Shown: positions 23,453-36,627, counted from the first letter of the stretch. The stretch: DNA of 64,000 nucleotides from Heliocybe sulcata (GCA_004369045.1 ML213517.1:254757-318756); one strand, 5' to 3'. The notes: generated from the sequence alone by a model not told the origin. Numbers and translations: made by a program.

Positions 23453-24742
23453 ATGTCTCCAGTCGCTTTCCCCACGCAAAACGCAGTCGTCCTCTACGGA
23501 CCGAAAGACCTTCGTCTCGAGGACCGTCCCCAGTGGCCGCCCCGCCAAAATGAAGCCCAGGTCGCCGTAATGGCGACAGGACTGTGTGGAAGTGACTGTA
23601 CGTTCAATTCAACTACTTTCAACGTGTACTGTCCGCTCACAATTATTCAGTGCACTATTACTTGCACGGGCGCAACGGCGACTTTGCTGTCCAAGCACCG
23701 ATGGTCCTCGGCCACGAGGCGGCTGGTGTCGTAACCGCCGTCGGTCCTGGCGTACGCCACCTCGTTCCAGGGCAGAGAGTGGCCATCGAAGCCGGCATCA
23801 TGTGCAATAACTGCAAGTACTGCTCCGACGGCCGGTACAACCTCTGCAAAGGCCTGCGCTTTTGCAGCAGCGCGAAAACGTTCCCTCATCTCGACGGGAC
23901 GCTGCAGACTCGCATCAATCACCCCGCGCACGTTTTACACCCGTAAGTTGATGCAAGATTTCTCTGGCTTGCTATGGCTGACCGCGTCCTAGGCTGCCCG
24001 ACAACGTATCCTTTGAGCAAGGCGCTCTCGCCGAGCCTCTCTCCGTCCTCCTGCACGCGTCCAAGCGAGCAGAGCTCAAAGCCGGCCAGACCGTCCTCGT
24101 CTTCGGCACCGGCGCCATCGGCCTGCTCGCCTGCGCCGTCGCAAAATCCCTGGGCGCCTCGCGCATCTGCGCCATCGACATCAACAAGAGCCGCCTCGAC
24201 TTTGCACTGGCGAACGGCTTTGCGCAGCAGACGCACCAGCTGCCCCTCACGGACAAGGCGAAGACGTCCGAGGACCAGCTGCGCCGCGCGCGCGAGAACG
24301 CCGGCATCGCGCTGTCCGAGTTCGACGTCCAGGACGGGTTCGACGTCGTCTTCGAGTGTACAGGCGCGGAGCCCTGCATCCAGATGTCTATCCACGTACG
24401 TACCCCCCCACCATCCACCCCGCTCTCACTAACCTCCCACCCTCGCAGTCTGCTATCACGGGAGGCAAAGTCATGCTCATCGGCATGGGCGCACGCAATG
24501 TGACCCTCCCGCTCTCCGCCGCAGCGACCCGCGAGGTCGACATCCTCGGCTCCTTCCGGTACGCCCACACGTACCCCAAGGCGCTGCAGCTCCTCTCCGC
24601 CGGGAAGCTCAAAAACGTCGACAAGCTCGTCACGCACCGCTTCGCGCTCGAGGACACTGCCAAGGCGTTCGACCTCGTCGCGCGCGGCTCCGATGCCGAC
24701 GGGAACATGGTGCTCAAGGTCGTCGTCGGCCGCCAGTCATGA
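23453..24742 (+). CDS. Zinc-dependent sorbitol/xylitol dehydrogenase (MDR family)
   Basis: Oxidises a polyol such as sorbitol or xylitol to the keto-sugar with NAD+ in the cytosol. Four exons: 23453-23597, 23651-23942, 23993-24395 and 24449-24742. Catalytic zinc ligands are seen in CGSDLHYY and GHEAAGVV. The structural zinc Cys cluster is CNNCKYCSDGRYNLC. The cofactor-binding loop is FGTGAIGLLA, followed by an acidic CAIDINKSRLDFA segment that favours NAD+. The C-terminal half has GGKVMLIGMG and KVVVGRQS at the end. Length of about 377 residues suits the family. Whether the true substrate is xylitol, sorbitol or L-arabitol cannot be told from the sequence. Confidence 0.92.
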
Positions 24743-25744
24743 TGGCCTTTCACGTAATTTATTTTCCCCTTCTACCTGGCGCTGTGGGTTGGCTGTACCG
24801 TACTAGAAAACGGACTTGTTAATGAGGTGTACTACGTACTTGATGTCGTCGGTCCGGCGGCTCTATTCCCCATACTTACATATTCCCCTGGCATTTGTAT
24901 TTTTAAGCAATCGCATCTCCATCCTCTCTTTGGATAGCATCGTTATGTCCATTGGCATTCTCAACTTCGGATATGTCCTGTATACTATATCATGGCGTCA
25001 ATGGAAGTCCACATATCTCCTGCGTTGGCATATCGTATGTGGAACTAGGAACAACTGTATCATGATTTGAAATATCCGTTTCTGTATCAAACATGTTCCT
25101 TTCTCGCTCGCTCCGGCAACGTTGTGGTTCATCTTACGGACGGCATTTCGCGCCGATGCGCCGGTGGAGGAGGCTCACACACCATGGCTGGTGGCTGAAA
25201 CCTCCAGCGGTAAGACATCGGCAGGTGCCCATACGGGCTTTCCTTTCCTCTTGGAAGTCCGGAAGATGATTCTCGCAACCTGTCGACATCAGTAGCGCAG
25301 CAGGTGACCTGCCAGAGGGAAATATCAGCTGGTCGGTGGGTCCCCCCCTTTCTCACAAGCACCATCGCGCCTTCGCAGCTATCCCTGTTCACGAAGACAT
25401 GCCCCACCGAGCTGAGGGAGACAGGGAGCTGAAGACGGACCGGTCCGCAGATCTGCGCGCAGCTAAAGGGAATTAGCGTACGCAGATGTGGACCGGCCCG
25501 TCACGTCGGCTAAGCATCGACAAAAGAAGAAGGATAGGGAAGAACCCATTGGCTGGCCACGGACGCGAAAGAATCGGACAAGCAGGGTCGTGATGTCGTC
25601 GCCGGCCCAGGCAACGTTGTACCCGGTCTCAGCTAAGAAAATAGATGACGCACGCGAGTGTCCTCCGTCCAATAAAGTGGGTCATAAGGGACGGCGAAAT
25701 TCAAGAGATCCGCGCCAGTACAAATTGCCCACGACTCTAGACCA
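24743..25744. other. Convergent 3' intergenic region
   Basis: Lies between two converging genes (polyol dehydrogenase and peptidase). It holds no recognisable gene; short open frames here lack domains. Confidence 0.45.
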
Positions 25745-28700
25745 TCATGACAGAACTTCGGTGACGACAGCCTCCCAGATGGCGACCGGATTATTGACGC
25801 TATACACATGTGTTATTTCCTCCAGGTCTTTGCCTTCTAAGCAAATTGTGCCACTCACGTAGTGTTAGTCAGCAGCAGGTTATAGTCGGCTGGATGACTC
25901 TGCCATTCTAGCGGGTCGACTTCAGCATCTGGAGAATAAGAACACAGGCAAACTTGGAAAGTACCTTCTGGCTCCTCAGTATCCCATATCCCGAATCCCA
26001 AGCGCCATGTAATGCCTTGGACACTATTCGTCAAGCTACATGAAAAGATAAGGGTAATCAGTTCTTTTTGCGGTTGAGCACAAGAGACGCAAGGATAAAT
26101 CAAGGGTGACGAGGGCGGTTCATTCAATAGAGGGTCTAGTCCCCGCTGAATGAATTATGCCTTCCGGTCCGAAGATACGGTGTGTCAGTGGAGACGAACA
26201 CGTACAAGTCCGGAGGCGCTAGCGAGTGGTTCTTCAGGCCTGCCGTCTGGGGCATTGTCAGCGCTCCACTCAAGGCCAAGCATCCAACAGCCAACCTTGA
26301 TCTCTGTGTCGATGTGCGAAAAACGGGTGCTCTGGCCACCTACTGTGCCGCAATATTGCTGCGGTACTTCTTTATTTCCACCCACGACGACGGTTTTGGC
26401 GCCGTCTTCTTTGGCCATCGTAATCTGATGTCGGACGTTCGGTCCATGCTCAGACGCAAAACTAGTGTGATGATCTGACGTACACTGAACAGGGAGCAAG
26501 AGCTACCGCATCTGCACCAGATAAGTCCGTCAGTACAGAGACTTTTCGGCGAGAGAAATACGATAGTACCTCCCGTTACTCACAATGGCCACTTTCTTGG
26601 GATTAAAGAGAGCCTCGGCTGGAGGTCGCATATCGAAAGGCTGACATTCCTGACCAAGTCTGCCACGCCTGCGTCAGCGACTGCAATATGGGCCATTTCC
26701 ATCAATGTGGAGTTACCTCTGACTGAAGGCATCCTCCCTGCTGTTGATGACGGTCCTCACCGGGGACGCCATCCAGTCGTACCCCTCCGACATGCGGCTA
26801 TGATTGGCAAAAGTCCACTGCGTAGGGTTATAGCTAGACGACGCGTTCACATCTGTGCCGGATACCACTTGCTTCACGATCAGTCGTGCAAGGGGTCCGG
26901 CTCGAGTAGTCGTATCTAAGCCAGCCTGAGGGACGGTACTTGACCTTGGGCCAGATATCTAAACACTTTAGGCTACTTCCATGCGTGCATAGGCATGGCG
27001 AAGACTTACAATACGGTGCAGCCACTGATGAGGGACAAGGTTAAGATGATAGTGATATGTAAATGCAAGACGCTGACTTACATGGGCGATACAGATGAAT
27101 CCTGCATCGTTATGTCGTTTTAATCATCACACGAGAGGATGCGCCACGACTTACCACCGCCGTTGTTAGTCTGTACCAACCCTTATTAAGCAATGGCAAC
27201 TTTCGAACGGCCATCACACTCACCACGTCGACCACGAGTTGCGTCGCACCCAAGCTCTTCAGTCCAGTCAAACCAACAATCAGCGATGTCTGCAGCTCAT
27301 CAAATGATTCTGCGGAGAAGCTGCCTAGCGCCAGCACGCCCGTAACACCATCATCGAGCATGTAGAACTGTGCCACACCCTGGCTACCGTTCAACGGCTT
27401 CTTACCGGGCTTCAACACTTCAGGAAGGTCGACGTCCGTTTGCGGCTGAACATCCATGTAGACATTGGTCCCGTGCTTTCGTGCGTCTCCAATAGAGATA
27501 CGCGGCTGCTGTTCAAACTTCCCGGCAACGGTGAATATCTCGGCTAAATCAGCTTCGTTAGAGACGTGAAGGTCCATGCCATTGGTACCGTTTGTTGCAC
27601 GACAGTTGTTCTCCAAGAGTGAAGCAGAATCAGTAAAGTTGAGAGATGTAGTGCCAAATCGAGCTCGATAGGGTAACTTTGCGTCAGCTGGGGTCAGCTT
27701 TCTTTTGAACCGGCAGTTGAGAAGCTAGGACGTACTGTGACAGTCATTATGTCACTGCTATTGACGGGCATGACGGTGAGATTGACAGAGTCGTACAGCG
27801 GCAGCGACTGTTGCGCGAAGTTGCCCATAACATAGTTCCAGCCTCCATCTGTTAATTGATAGCTGGAGAAAAAGCTTCGGGACAACATGTATAAGTATTT
27901 TGTTCCACAATATTCCAGCTGCAAGGCCACCTTGAGCTTACCTGTTCTGTCTCGTGCCATATCCAGTATAGCCTCCAGTGATAGCGGCGTTGGAATTGAC
28001 AGCATCGAACGGATAGGCTCCATTTATCATGAGCACCTTCGCCCCAGACAGCTGCAGCACCACGTGAGTCACTTCATGGAATGCAACACGGGATGATTGC
28101 TGACTGTGCTCAGGGTTAGGTGTTCCGGAAGGACATTCTCCCAATAGTCAATTTGGTCCGGAAACTCCTCGGACACGACAGTAAAGGCCTCTGGAGCAAT
28201 GTAGACGTCCTGCTGTCCGTTTTCATCACTCAGCAGAACTAGAGGCGTCGGGAGATATGATACAAATAGGGCTGGGACAGTGTATTAGTTCAGCATCAGC
28301 GGAGGCTTTGAAGAGACGGTGGTTACAGTCATAGCAGTAGTTGATGTAGACACAGTGTCCATCGTTGAGCCTCTTCAGCGTACGTGATAAGTCAAGGTGC
28401 AGATCAAAGTCGGAAGCGTATGCTTGCTTGCTGATTCTTGCCAAATCACCAATGACATCCTCATGCACGTCCGAGGAGAAGGGCTCCGGTGCTTTGACCT
28501 GATAATTCACTGAAGTATGAAACGCCAGGGTCTTGTTAACAACTTCTATGATCTGGGATACGCCATCAACAAACAGCCCATCTTAGAGATGGTACGGAAG
28601 CGGAAGAGCTCAATTGCGCTGCTGAACTTACGTTCGCTTTCACCTTTGGATCGACCGGAAAGGACTCAAAGCAGCGCCTAACATCTCCCGGTGATACCCA

Positions 28701-28829
28701 TTTCTTGCCTCCAATACCAGCACAGGGATCATCGACGCTAAGGATCTCCTGACTAATTCCGAATGAAGAGGCGAGACTGAAGCTGAAGCTTGCCACGACG
28801 AGCAGCAGTCTAGTCCAGATGGAAAGCAT
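25745..28829 (-). CDS. Secreted peptidase S41-family protein (fungal ustP-like)
   Basis: Probable secreted or vacuolar tail-specific-protease-fold protein. The N-terminus carries a signal peptide (LLLVVASFSFSLASSFG) and then CAGIGGKKWVSPGDVRRCF, a Cys-containing block typical of the family. Exons continue with LRRISK-like helices (DLARISKQAYASDFDLHLDL), HCVYINYCYD, FPDQIDYW, VVLQLSGAKVLMING and an S41 domain containing FYMLDDGVTGVLALGSF and GLTGLKSLGATQLVVDVVS. Later exons give ISGPKSSTVP-type linker, a MAKEDGAKTVVVGGNKEVPQ segment and SLVFTW-like tail pieces ending NNPVAIWEAVVTEVLS. Roughly 700 residues over many short introns. I could not assign the catalytic residues with certainty. Some ustP proteins lie in secondary-metabolite clusters, but no such cluster is evident here. 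Confidence 0.8.
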
Positions 28830-30760
28830 ATTGGATGTCTTCCGTTCCCAGCTGGATTCACAAGTATGCGCCGGGAGTTGTCCTTCAGCTCAAACCTCAC
28901 AAGTCCGTGGAAGGGACATGTCTTGGATGCGGCTGTAACCGGCTCCGGTCAACTTCAAGTGGCCGATGCTGTGCACCGGCGAACATCTGAGTGCCAAGTC
29001 AAAGTTCAACGTTCAACTGCGCAGTCGCTCTCTGTCTACCACTACCTGTAGCATCCTGACTCTAGACGGCAATGATCTGCCTCCTTGTTCTGCTGCTTCC
29101 ACCAATACTCTGAAGCTCTATATCGCATTGATGTAAAGTTAGGCTGGGCCCTGAGATGGCGTCAAGGACCCATGGCGCTTCTCATCCAATTACTTGAATA
29201 GCTGTAAGCTTGCAAGGTCTCTGCTGGAGCTACTCTTCTGTTGAATAAACATGTGACGCCCTTACAAGGCTATGAAGCTGCCCCATGTCTTGCCACGTAA
29301 AGAGGCGGTGAGGGCAGTATGATATCCGAAGAGCCACTTCATGCTTTGGTCTGCTGGACGACCTCGTGCCTCATAGATGGCCTCATTTTTACCACCGCTT
29401 TTCTGGATTGGAAGGCAACCTCATACCTTGCGGCAACAGACCTCCATCCCGAGACCACGGGCGGCTTATTGATGACCTGCTGTCATATCCGATAATTGAT
29501 ATGTTACACGAGCTCTGGGCGATCAGATCCTTGTGAAGTACTGTCCACGAATTCGGTTGTAGTTTGTGCAAGCAGCCGAAGAATCATAATGACCGGGCAG
29601 CACTCTCTGATCTTCTCTCTCCACCCCCATCTCACGATGTTTTCTGCCTCATTGCGCCGGATGAATTGACCGTTCTCAGGATGTCGGCGAACAGTCCGCA
29701 GCTGACGATGCACGCTATCCCCAAGTTGCTGCATCCTGACATGGTGCTGCCTCGCACATTCCCGGGATTGCTGCCTCGCTCTCCGGAATGGCTTCGTGAA
29801 TTAGTTGCTGGACCGGTCATTGACAGTATGCATGTTATGTCCTCACTATCCAAACATTAATGAACGTCGGTAATGAACCTGCGCAGAGACTTCTGCTCTT
29901 ATATTTCGTTCCTGCCCGGCGCCAGCAGCTCTCGCTTTCCCCCCTTTGTTGCATTATCTCAAAGCATTTCTATCCCGTCCTGGAGGCAGTGTTGATCGTC
30001 AGCGGGAACACTCAGGAGACAATATACTTGCACCCTGCTGTCTTGGTATTATGGTCGCGGCTCCTAGTACTTAGTACAAAATATTGCGGATTGTCTGTCT
30101 GGGGAAGTCCTTTATTCATCGACGTTAAGAGTAGAGGGACAGGTCAGGCTCCGATCCACGGCCATTCCAGATGCTGGGTATTACCTGCAGCTCGGTATTA
30201 TATGGCTGGCAGGGCGCTGTTCCTGCGCTTGATCTTTGTTCATAGTTTCATTCAAGACTCATCTAGCCTACAATATGTGACAAACTGACTCCTACCCAGC
30301 CATCCCGGACTTAAGATCTCAGAGCCCAGAATATAGATATCCGTTCAGGGCCTCCGCAGAGATCATACATATGTACTGCCCCCTACCTGCAGAGCTCGTG
30401 CGGGCGTTTACGCGTGGGTCAGTGAGTTCTCACGGTATCACTGTCAGTAGACGTCTAGGCGCCCAATCAATATCATTTTCAGCTCAAGTCCCGAATCTAC
30501 TTCCGTGCCAGGGCGGTAATTGGGAGCAGTGGATGCTTGGATCAAATGCTTTATATAGCGTGTTATGCTCTATGTCAAAATGCCCTCGGCCTTGCGGACT
30601 TCTATGAACTCCGCATAGTCAAATCGAGAAGCTGTGCGGCGCCTGGTTCCATGTTGCACAGCTCTTTGCCTTCTGAAAAGCTTTGCACAAACGGTGAATT
30701 TTGCTCCCTCAGTGGATTCCCCCGACTAACGAGAAGATCATCTCTAGGTCTCCTCGCTCA
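28830..30760. other. Intergenic, 1.9 kb, no gene recognised
   Basis: Between the divergent peptidase and WW-domain genes. Open frames at 29564-29860 and 29860-30288 show no domain, poor coding character and no splice-linked continuation. No repeats were evident by eye. Confidence 0.45.
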
Positions 30761-33700
30761 ATGCCACCATTCAGCTCGCGGTCGAGTGGGTGCAGCGGGG
30801 TGTTACCCTCCGACAAGAGCGGGTGGTCGTGCCTCATCAAGCTATTCAGGTTCATATTCCGGCTTCTGAAAGGACGTTTACTCCGGATGTTTGCCAGATG
30901 GAACACCCGAAAGCCTAAGTGCTCTTGGGATATCGAGCAATCTCAGCCGAGTCGAATATTTCCAGACGATTGCCACGCTGTCCTAGGTCCTCCTAAAACA
31001 AGCTACGTCTGTGCCAGCAGAGTACCCACTATAATGCCTCCGACTCCTCCAAACGACTCAACTGTGGCACCTCCTGAATATTCTGATCACGGTCTGCCCA
31101 CTGTACCTCTGTCCATAACTATTCCCGATGTGAATAGCGGTATGAGGGAGCGCACAAGTGGAGGGTCTACTCGATACTTGTCTCCTTCCTGGTCTTCGGC
31201 TCATAATGCTTCTCGGGCATCTTTTACAAGCGGGGGCGATAACGACAACGAACCAACTCTTGGATTGACGCTGCGACCGCGGTCGCCCTCGAGCCCCCTC
31301 AGCTCTCGATCCAGTCTACGACTCCCTCTTGATAGATCGTCCGGTAATAGCAACAGGTCATCCGGACTTTACTCCACCTCCACGTCCACGTTGGCTTTGT
31401 CAGAAGTTCTCCCCAGTCTACAGTCTTTCCATCACTCTGTGGCATCCCTGAGTTTCTCTCATGTTGCTGAACCTGGTGGAGGACTTCCCGACCAGCGCCT
31501 TGGCATAGCCCTGAAGCCTATAAGTGCGAAGAACGTCGCCCGGTATGATCGAGGTGTCATTGTGTAAGTCTCTAGATAGCCGGCCATGTCGCTCACCAAC
31601 AGTCTCCAGTGACAGGCGGAAATATGAAGGCAACTCTGATATTATGCAGATGACGCGGGAGTTTACTTTGTACGTACGTCTGACTCTCGGCTCTCTGATT
31701 CGATGTTGATAATTGCAATGGTTCAGTGATAGCCCGTTGCCTGACGGCTGGGAGGCATGCGTCCAACCCGAAGGTGCATTGTACTTTTATCACAGTGCCA
31801 AGGTACAGGTTGAGATTATATGATGTTAACCTTGCTGAGATTTTCCGTAGAGAGTCCTAACTGATGCCGTCATGACTGACCAGCATGTCTGCCGCATTAT
31901 ATTGGAGTGTATCACCTGCCTCGAAGATACCCTGGCAAGCAAGCAGATCGAAATGCCCGAAGACTGCGAGATTGCACTGGAGCTTCTCTCTTCGGAGGAA
32001 GCCAGTTGTCAATATGTATGCGGTTATTACTTCGTGGACAATGAATCGAGGTCGCTGTTCTGGTTTGACACGTACGACGCGATGTCATTACTGGAAGAAG
32101 TGGAAACCGAGATGTGCCTACGACACATGAGTAAGTCAGGGCAGGCGGTAATGTAACGAAGCGCTCACTATTCGTAGAACTCGAACTTGAATCCCAGTAC
32201 TGGTATGCAGCTCGTACCAAGGTAAGTCTTTTCGTTTTGAACTACCGTGCAATGCAGCTCATATAGCGCATCAGCTCCCCTTTCAGAAATTCATTGAAAA
32301 CCTATAGGTTCCATTGCGAGATGTTCCCAAATCATCGGGAAGTTGAACCTAAGCTGATCCAAGAAGTTCAGGGTCTTCTCATGCACGCAACAGTCGGTCA
32401 GTAGTCATTGCGTCCTGTGCGAAGTGGATCTAAATCGAATGTATCATGAAGACGCCATGACATCGTCACTGTCAACCACTCCGTATCGGTACGAGGTCAC
32501 GGAGAAGATGCTTGCGATCGTCTCTAAAGCGCAAGGTGAGCGGTGCCTACATCTCAGCAGAGGCGCGATATCTCAGACGGCTATCTACCTTCAGAGATAG
32601 GCAACATCAACGGCTACTCAGCGTGTGTAATAAGTGTGTTACGAGCAGTTATACGTCGGGATCCTGTAACTCACTGGCTTTAGGCAGACTGATGGGAACT
32701 TTCTGTTAGTGTGGACGACAAAAACGCCCTCCGCCGAACTAACTTAGCCTACCAATAGCTCATGCCCGCTTCCTCCATCACTATGGGCTGCCTGGCGCTC
32801 GTCTCTCTCGGGGACAGAGCATCTACGGCACCCCGCTGCACCAAAAATCATGGCTTATCAGCATTGTATCGCCTCTCCTCTTTAACTCACCTGAGCTCCA
32901 TCGCAAGTTGCTCGAAGAAATATGGGTAGACAGGCTGATCAACTACCAGGCCTGGGACTTCCTTCTCAGCAAATTGCAGGGAGAATGGGAGCACATATCC
33001 ATCACGGTGCGCCCTTATTCCGGCCTCCTGGAGGCGAACAACTGAAGTTCTCATATGTTTCGTATGAGACAGTCCACAGTCATGCTTACGGTGAACGTCG
33101 GCTTTCTCGCCATTCAGAGCGTCGACCGAGCAGTCGAAGTTCGCTCCGCAGCTCAATCTGCGAGCTATCTCGCGGCTGTCCTGAGCGTCGGCAGCATCGT
33201 CATGGGACTCATACTCGTGAAAGGCCACCGGACACTCTCGCGGGATGACGCCGACGCTGCTGTACGTCTTCACTCGTTATCTCATCAGTATGCAGACGGA
33301 CTGAGTTGGTGCATGCCACTCGTGTAGCAAGTGTACCTCTGGCACAAGTGGCATCCCACCTTGGGAATGGAGATACTCGCTATCATGTACGGGCTGCCGC
33401 ACGGGCTCCTCATGTGGGCGTACGTACATTTCTTTGTCGGGTCAGTTAGCCGTATCCTAAGCGTTCCTGACTTTCTTGTTCTGTAATTCCATTTAGGATG
33501 GCTGCATTCTTCACGGCGCTGTCCTTGCAATATTTCCAGCTGAACCCCGACATGTCAGCAACGAGCAATGGAATGCGAGTACCGTTCGGCCTAATCTGGC
33601 TCGTCATCCTTGCCTCGATCATATGGTTCCTGCTCTCGGACTGGTCAGGCAAGACCGAGCCCTTCTGGACGGGCATCTCCGCTGCTATGAGCAGGCCATG

Positions 33701-33824
33701 GAGCATACTGTCATGTGGCATGCGGCCCCTGCAAATGCCGGGTTTATTTTGTCGGAAGGCTCTTAGTGGAGACGGGGAACGGGACGAAGGAAAAGGGGAT
33801 GTACCTAATGACTCTGCTGCTTGA
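30761..33824 (+). CDS. WW-domain protein with C-terminal membrane spans
   Basis: Unnamed family seen in Agaricomycetes. The N-terminus has a hydrophobic-basic stretch (LIKLFRFIFRLLKGRLLRMF), then a Ser/Pro-rich disordered region containing MPPTPPNDSTVAPPEY. A WW domain follows at about 31730-31860 (LPDGWEACVQPEG, then ALYYHSAKRVLTDA). It has the first conserved Trp and the aromatic YYH, but lacks the usual second WxxP, so it is an atypical WW. Then comes a mostly helical region (VCRIILECITCLED onward, LEEVETEMCL, FHCEMFPNHREVE). The C-terminal half has several hydrophobic spans (SYLAAVLSVGSIVMGLIL, a span at MEILAIMYGLPHGLLMW, and FGLIWLVILASIIWFLL). Stop at 33824. The start is uncertain: 30761 or 30887. 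A role at an internal membrane is likely; function is unknown. Confidence 0.65.
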
Positions 33825-34248
33825 AAATCTCGATCTTGGGGCTTCGACAAACCATTGCTGACTTGTCCGAGGCCGCTGATGACCGTCACCTGTAGTAAAA
33901 ACCCACGATTACCCAGCTAATATGTGGATGCTAAGGGCGGATCCAGTCCGGAGTAAACTTCGTTTTAGTCTGAACTGAATATGGACGCAGGAGGATAGGG
34001 GATGCAAATGTCCGTAAGTCTTGCACCCGGAGAGCCGTCATGAAACCGTCCAGCTCAGAGAGTTATACCGATCTTACCGGATCTTACCCGGACTGAAACC
34101 CACGAGGACCTGTTCACGAGCGCACAACCCAAGCCCTCATCTCTACCCAATCCAACGAATAAATGCTTACAAAGATACAAAATAAGTCATATAGTGCACA
34201 ACCACGAAAACCAAGGACTGATGCGGTGCAGAACCGTCGAACGTCGCA
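33825..34248. other. Convergent 3' intergenic region
   Basis: Lies between the WW-domain gene and SPC2, which converge. No gene is seen. A short imperfect repeat of CCGGATCTTACC sits near 34068-34090. Confidence 0.45.
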
Positions 34249-35165
34249 TCACTGCGTTTTATCTTGCATAACCTTCTCGACAAGCTCGGTGACCCACGAC
34301 TCGAAGCGCTCCTGGTCCATCGTCCCGTTGACGTCGAAGAACTCGTTGTATCCACGGGAAGCCTGGGACTTGCCCTTACCTAGTAGGGACTTGCCTCCAC
34401 TGGCGGAGCGGACATACGTTGCGGAGAGGGAGTAGGACGGCGGCTTCGAGGGGGAGGAGGGGGTGGTGTTGGATGTCAGTGCTATTCGTTCTGTGACAAT
34501 CTACGGGAGAAGATATATGAGTTCTGAGGAACTTCTTTTCAAAGAACGGCAGGCACCCGTTTGTCAAATGTTTTCCGCTTTCCGACGAAGACTATGTCCT
34601 TCTCCACTAGGTACGCGTACAGCGTTTGCGTGATGGACAGGATAACGTATCTGGTACTCCCGGTCAGATTATCGGTACAAACTGCACAAGGGAATATACG
34701 GACACAATCATGCCTGTCCATACGACTGGTTTTGACGCCTCAAATTCGACTTTCCAGCCGTAGTATGCCGTCCCTGCCGCAACCAACACACTGGCCCAAC
34801 CAAGCGCTAGCCGTACATCCGTATGTGTGTTTATTTGCTTGAACAATTCCGGCCGCGATAGGAACTAGAAAGCGTATGAGGAAATGGCAAGGTAAGTATG
34901 TAAAGCCGGCAACGCTGTCCCGGAGTCGGCTTGTACCTCTCAGCGGCGAGAACGCGAATTCACGTACGCGTTTCAATATATCATCGCAAGCATTCTTCAA
35001 GTCCACCAAGTTCGCATTGTTGACCTTGATCACATCGCGCTGACTGGCAGGAATCACGACGTTCACAAGTCGCGTGGCCGGTCTCAGGGAGTCGCCAGAG
35101 TCGGGCTGCTGGCTCGAGCTGGGGTCGGCAGCGTCGCCATTTACTGCTTTCCGTGTCTTGGCCAT
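34249..35165 (-). CDS. SPC2: Signal peptidase complex subunit 2 (SPC25/Spc2)
   Basis: Non-catalytic ER membrane subunit of signal peptidase, near the translocon. Starts MAKTRKAVNG, then VNNANLVDLKNACDDILKR, a family-typical N-terminal helix. Two membrane spans follow: RLALGWASVLVAAGTAYYGW and, after the VEFEASKPVVWTG loop, VSVYSLVQ or the splice alternative leading into YVILSITQTLYAYLVEKD. The latter leads to FVGKRKTFDKR. The C-terminal cytosolic part has NTTPSSPSKPPSYSL, then SYVRS-like and SRGYNEFFDVNG, ending LVEKVMQDKTQ. About 210 residues over four or five exons, matching the family. Divergent from ERG2, another ER membrane protein. Confidence 0.88.
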
Positions 35166-35791
35166 AGGGATCGAGGGTCAATTTTCGTAGTACACGTTGT
35201 AGGGGAAGGAGGCTAACGAAGGAGGCACGCCGACGCAACATCGCGCCAGGCCACCGACGTGTTCTCGGACTACGTGGGAACAATCTTCCATTACGGTATA
35301 AGGCCACAATCGAATGTGGCTGAAGTGTGGCTCCCGCAGTGCGTACGTTGGGATGCGCTCCTGCATATTCGCGGTATAAAGAACGAGGTCTCTGAGGACT
35401 CCGGATCCTGTTTTTAAATTGCATGTAAATACCGGACGCTGTGCAGCGCACGAGACAGCTTCAGTAATTGATCTTATTTTGCCTTTTATTTCCGTTCCTA
35501 CAGACGCTACCTTTCTACCATATTGTCCCCGTATATTGATGCTCATGAGTCTGCTCCCTTGCGAGTGGACATGGTGGTTCAACTCAAGTGTTATCGCCAT
35601 GCATGAGTACTTGAGCGACGGCCCTGTTGTATTCGCAAGCCTCCGATTAGGCAGGAAGGTCGTGGGACTGCTATTTCGAGGGCGGACTCGTATCGAGGTC
35701 GTACGATTCGCCATTTTCTCGGCTTCTCATGTCAAGTTAAAAAGCCCCTCCATGTCTACGATGCTACAGCAGCTCCCTGGACTCGGTTGGA
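35166..35791. promoter_or_regulatory. Divergent intergenic region, SPC2 / ERG2
   Basis: 626 bp between two ER-protein genes transcribed away from each other. The minus-strand open frame inside it (35178-35714) lacks coding character and overlaps both promoters, so it is not called a gene. No sterol-response element was identified with confidence. Confidence 0.4.
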
Positions 35792-36627
35792 ATGGCTGCG
35801 TCGTCAATAACCAAGGCTAAGCTAGACAGGAACTGGGAACAGAAGAGCGACCCGCTCACAAAATGGGTCCTGCGGATTGCTGCAGTGTTCGTGTTCATTG
35901 TGACCTGTAGCTGGCTGGATACGATCAAGGTGAGCCTCGTCTTGGGCTCTCTGCGTGCATAATTAGCTCACATATAGGGTTTGCGTCTGTAGGACCGGTG
36001 GTATGTCTTCGACCCGACCTCTATGCATCAGCTGGCGCAAGCAGCCATCGCCACGAACCCCGGCAACACACGGGGTATGGTCGACTATATCGTCGCCAAC
36101 CTGACTCAGACGTACCCTTCCTCCCAAATTGCCATCAACACTGACAAGTCAGAGTGGGTGTTCAACAACGCGGGCGGCGCAATGGGAGCAATGTACATCA
36201 TCCATGCGAGCATTACCGAGTACCTCATCATCTTCGGGACGCCGCTGGGCACAGAGGGCCACACAGGACTGCATACCGCCGACGACTATTTCAATATCTT
36301 GCACGGAGAACAGTGGGCCTTCGCCCCGGGTGCACTTGAGATGGAGAGGTACACGCCGGGAATGGTGCATTACTTGCCGAGGGGGACTGCGAAGCAGTAC
36401 AAGATGCATGAAGGGTGCTTTGCGTTGGAGTATGCCCGAGGTAAGCCGTCAAGCCTGTACTTTCGAGACTTGATTTAATGACGGCGGTTGTAGGGTGGAT
36501 CCCTCTCATGCTGCCGTTCGGTTTCGCCGATACTTTGACATCGACTTTAGACATTCCCACCTTCTACCATACCGCTAGGATTACTGGCAGGGAGATAATC
36601 CGCAACTTGCTCACAGGCAAGATATAA
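35792..36627 (+). CDS. ERG2: C-8 sterol isomerase
   Basis: Converts fecosterol to episterol by moving the C8-C9 double bond to C7-C8 in ergosterol synthesis; ER membrane. Three exons: 35792-35929, 35993-36440 and 36494-36627, giving about 240 residues. An N-terminal membrane anchor ([17 protein letters not shown]) is followed by DRWYVFDP, the conserved [20 protein letters not shown] core, and [20 protein letters not shown] with the His and acidic residues of the active site. Next come [28 protein letters not shown] and [13 protein letters not shown]. The frame is complete and the length usual. The start used is the only one that includes the anchor. Confidence 0.95.

Noticed and set aside
35178-35714. 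Long minus-strand open frame between SPC2 and ERG2
   Set aside because: It lacks an identifiable domain, has uneven composition and would cover both divergent promoters.
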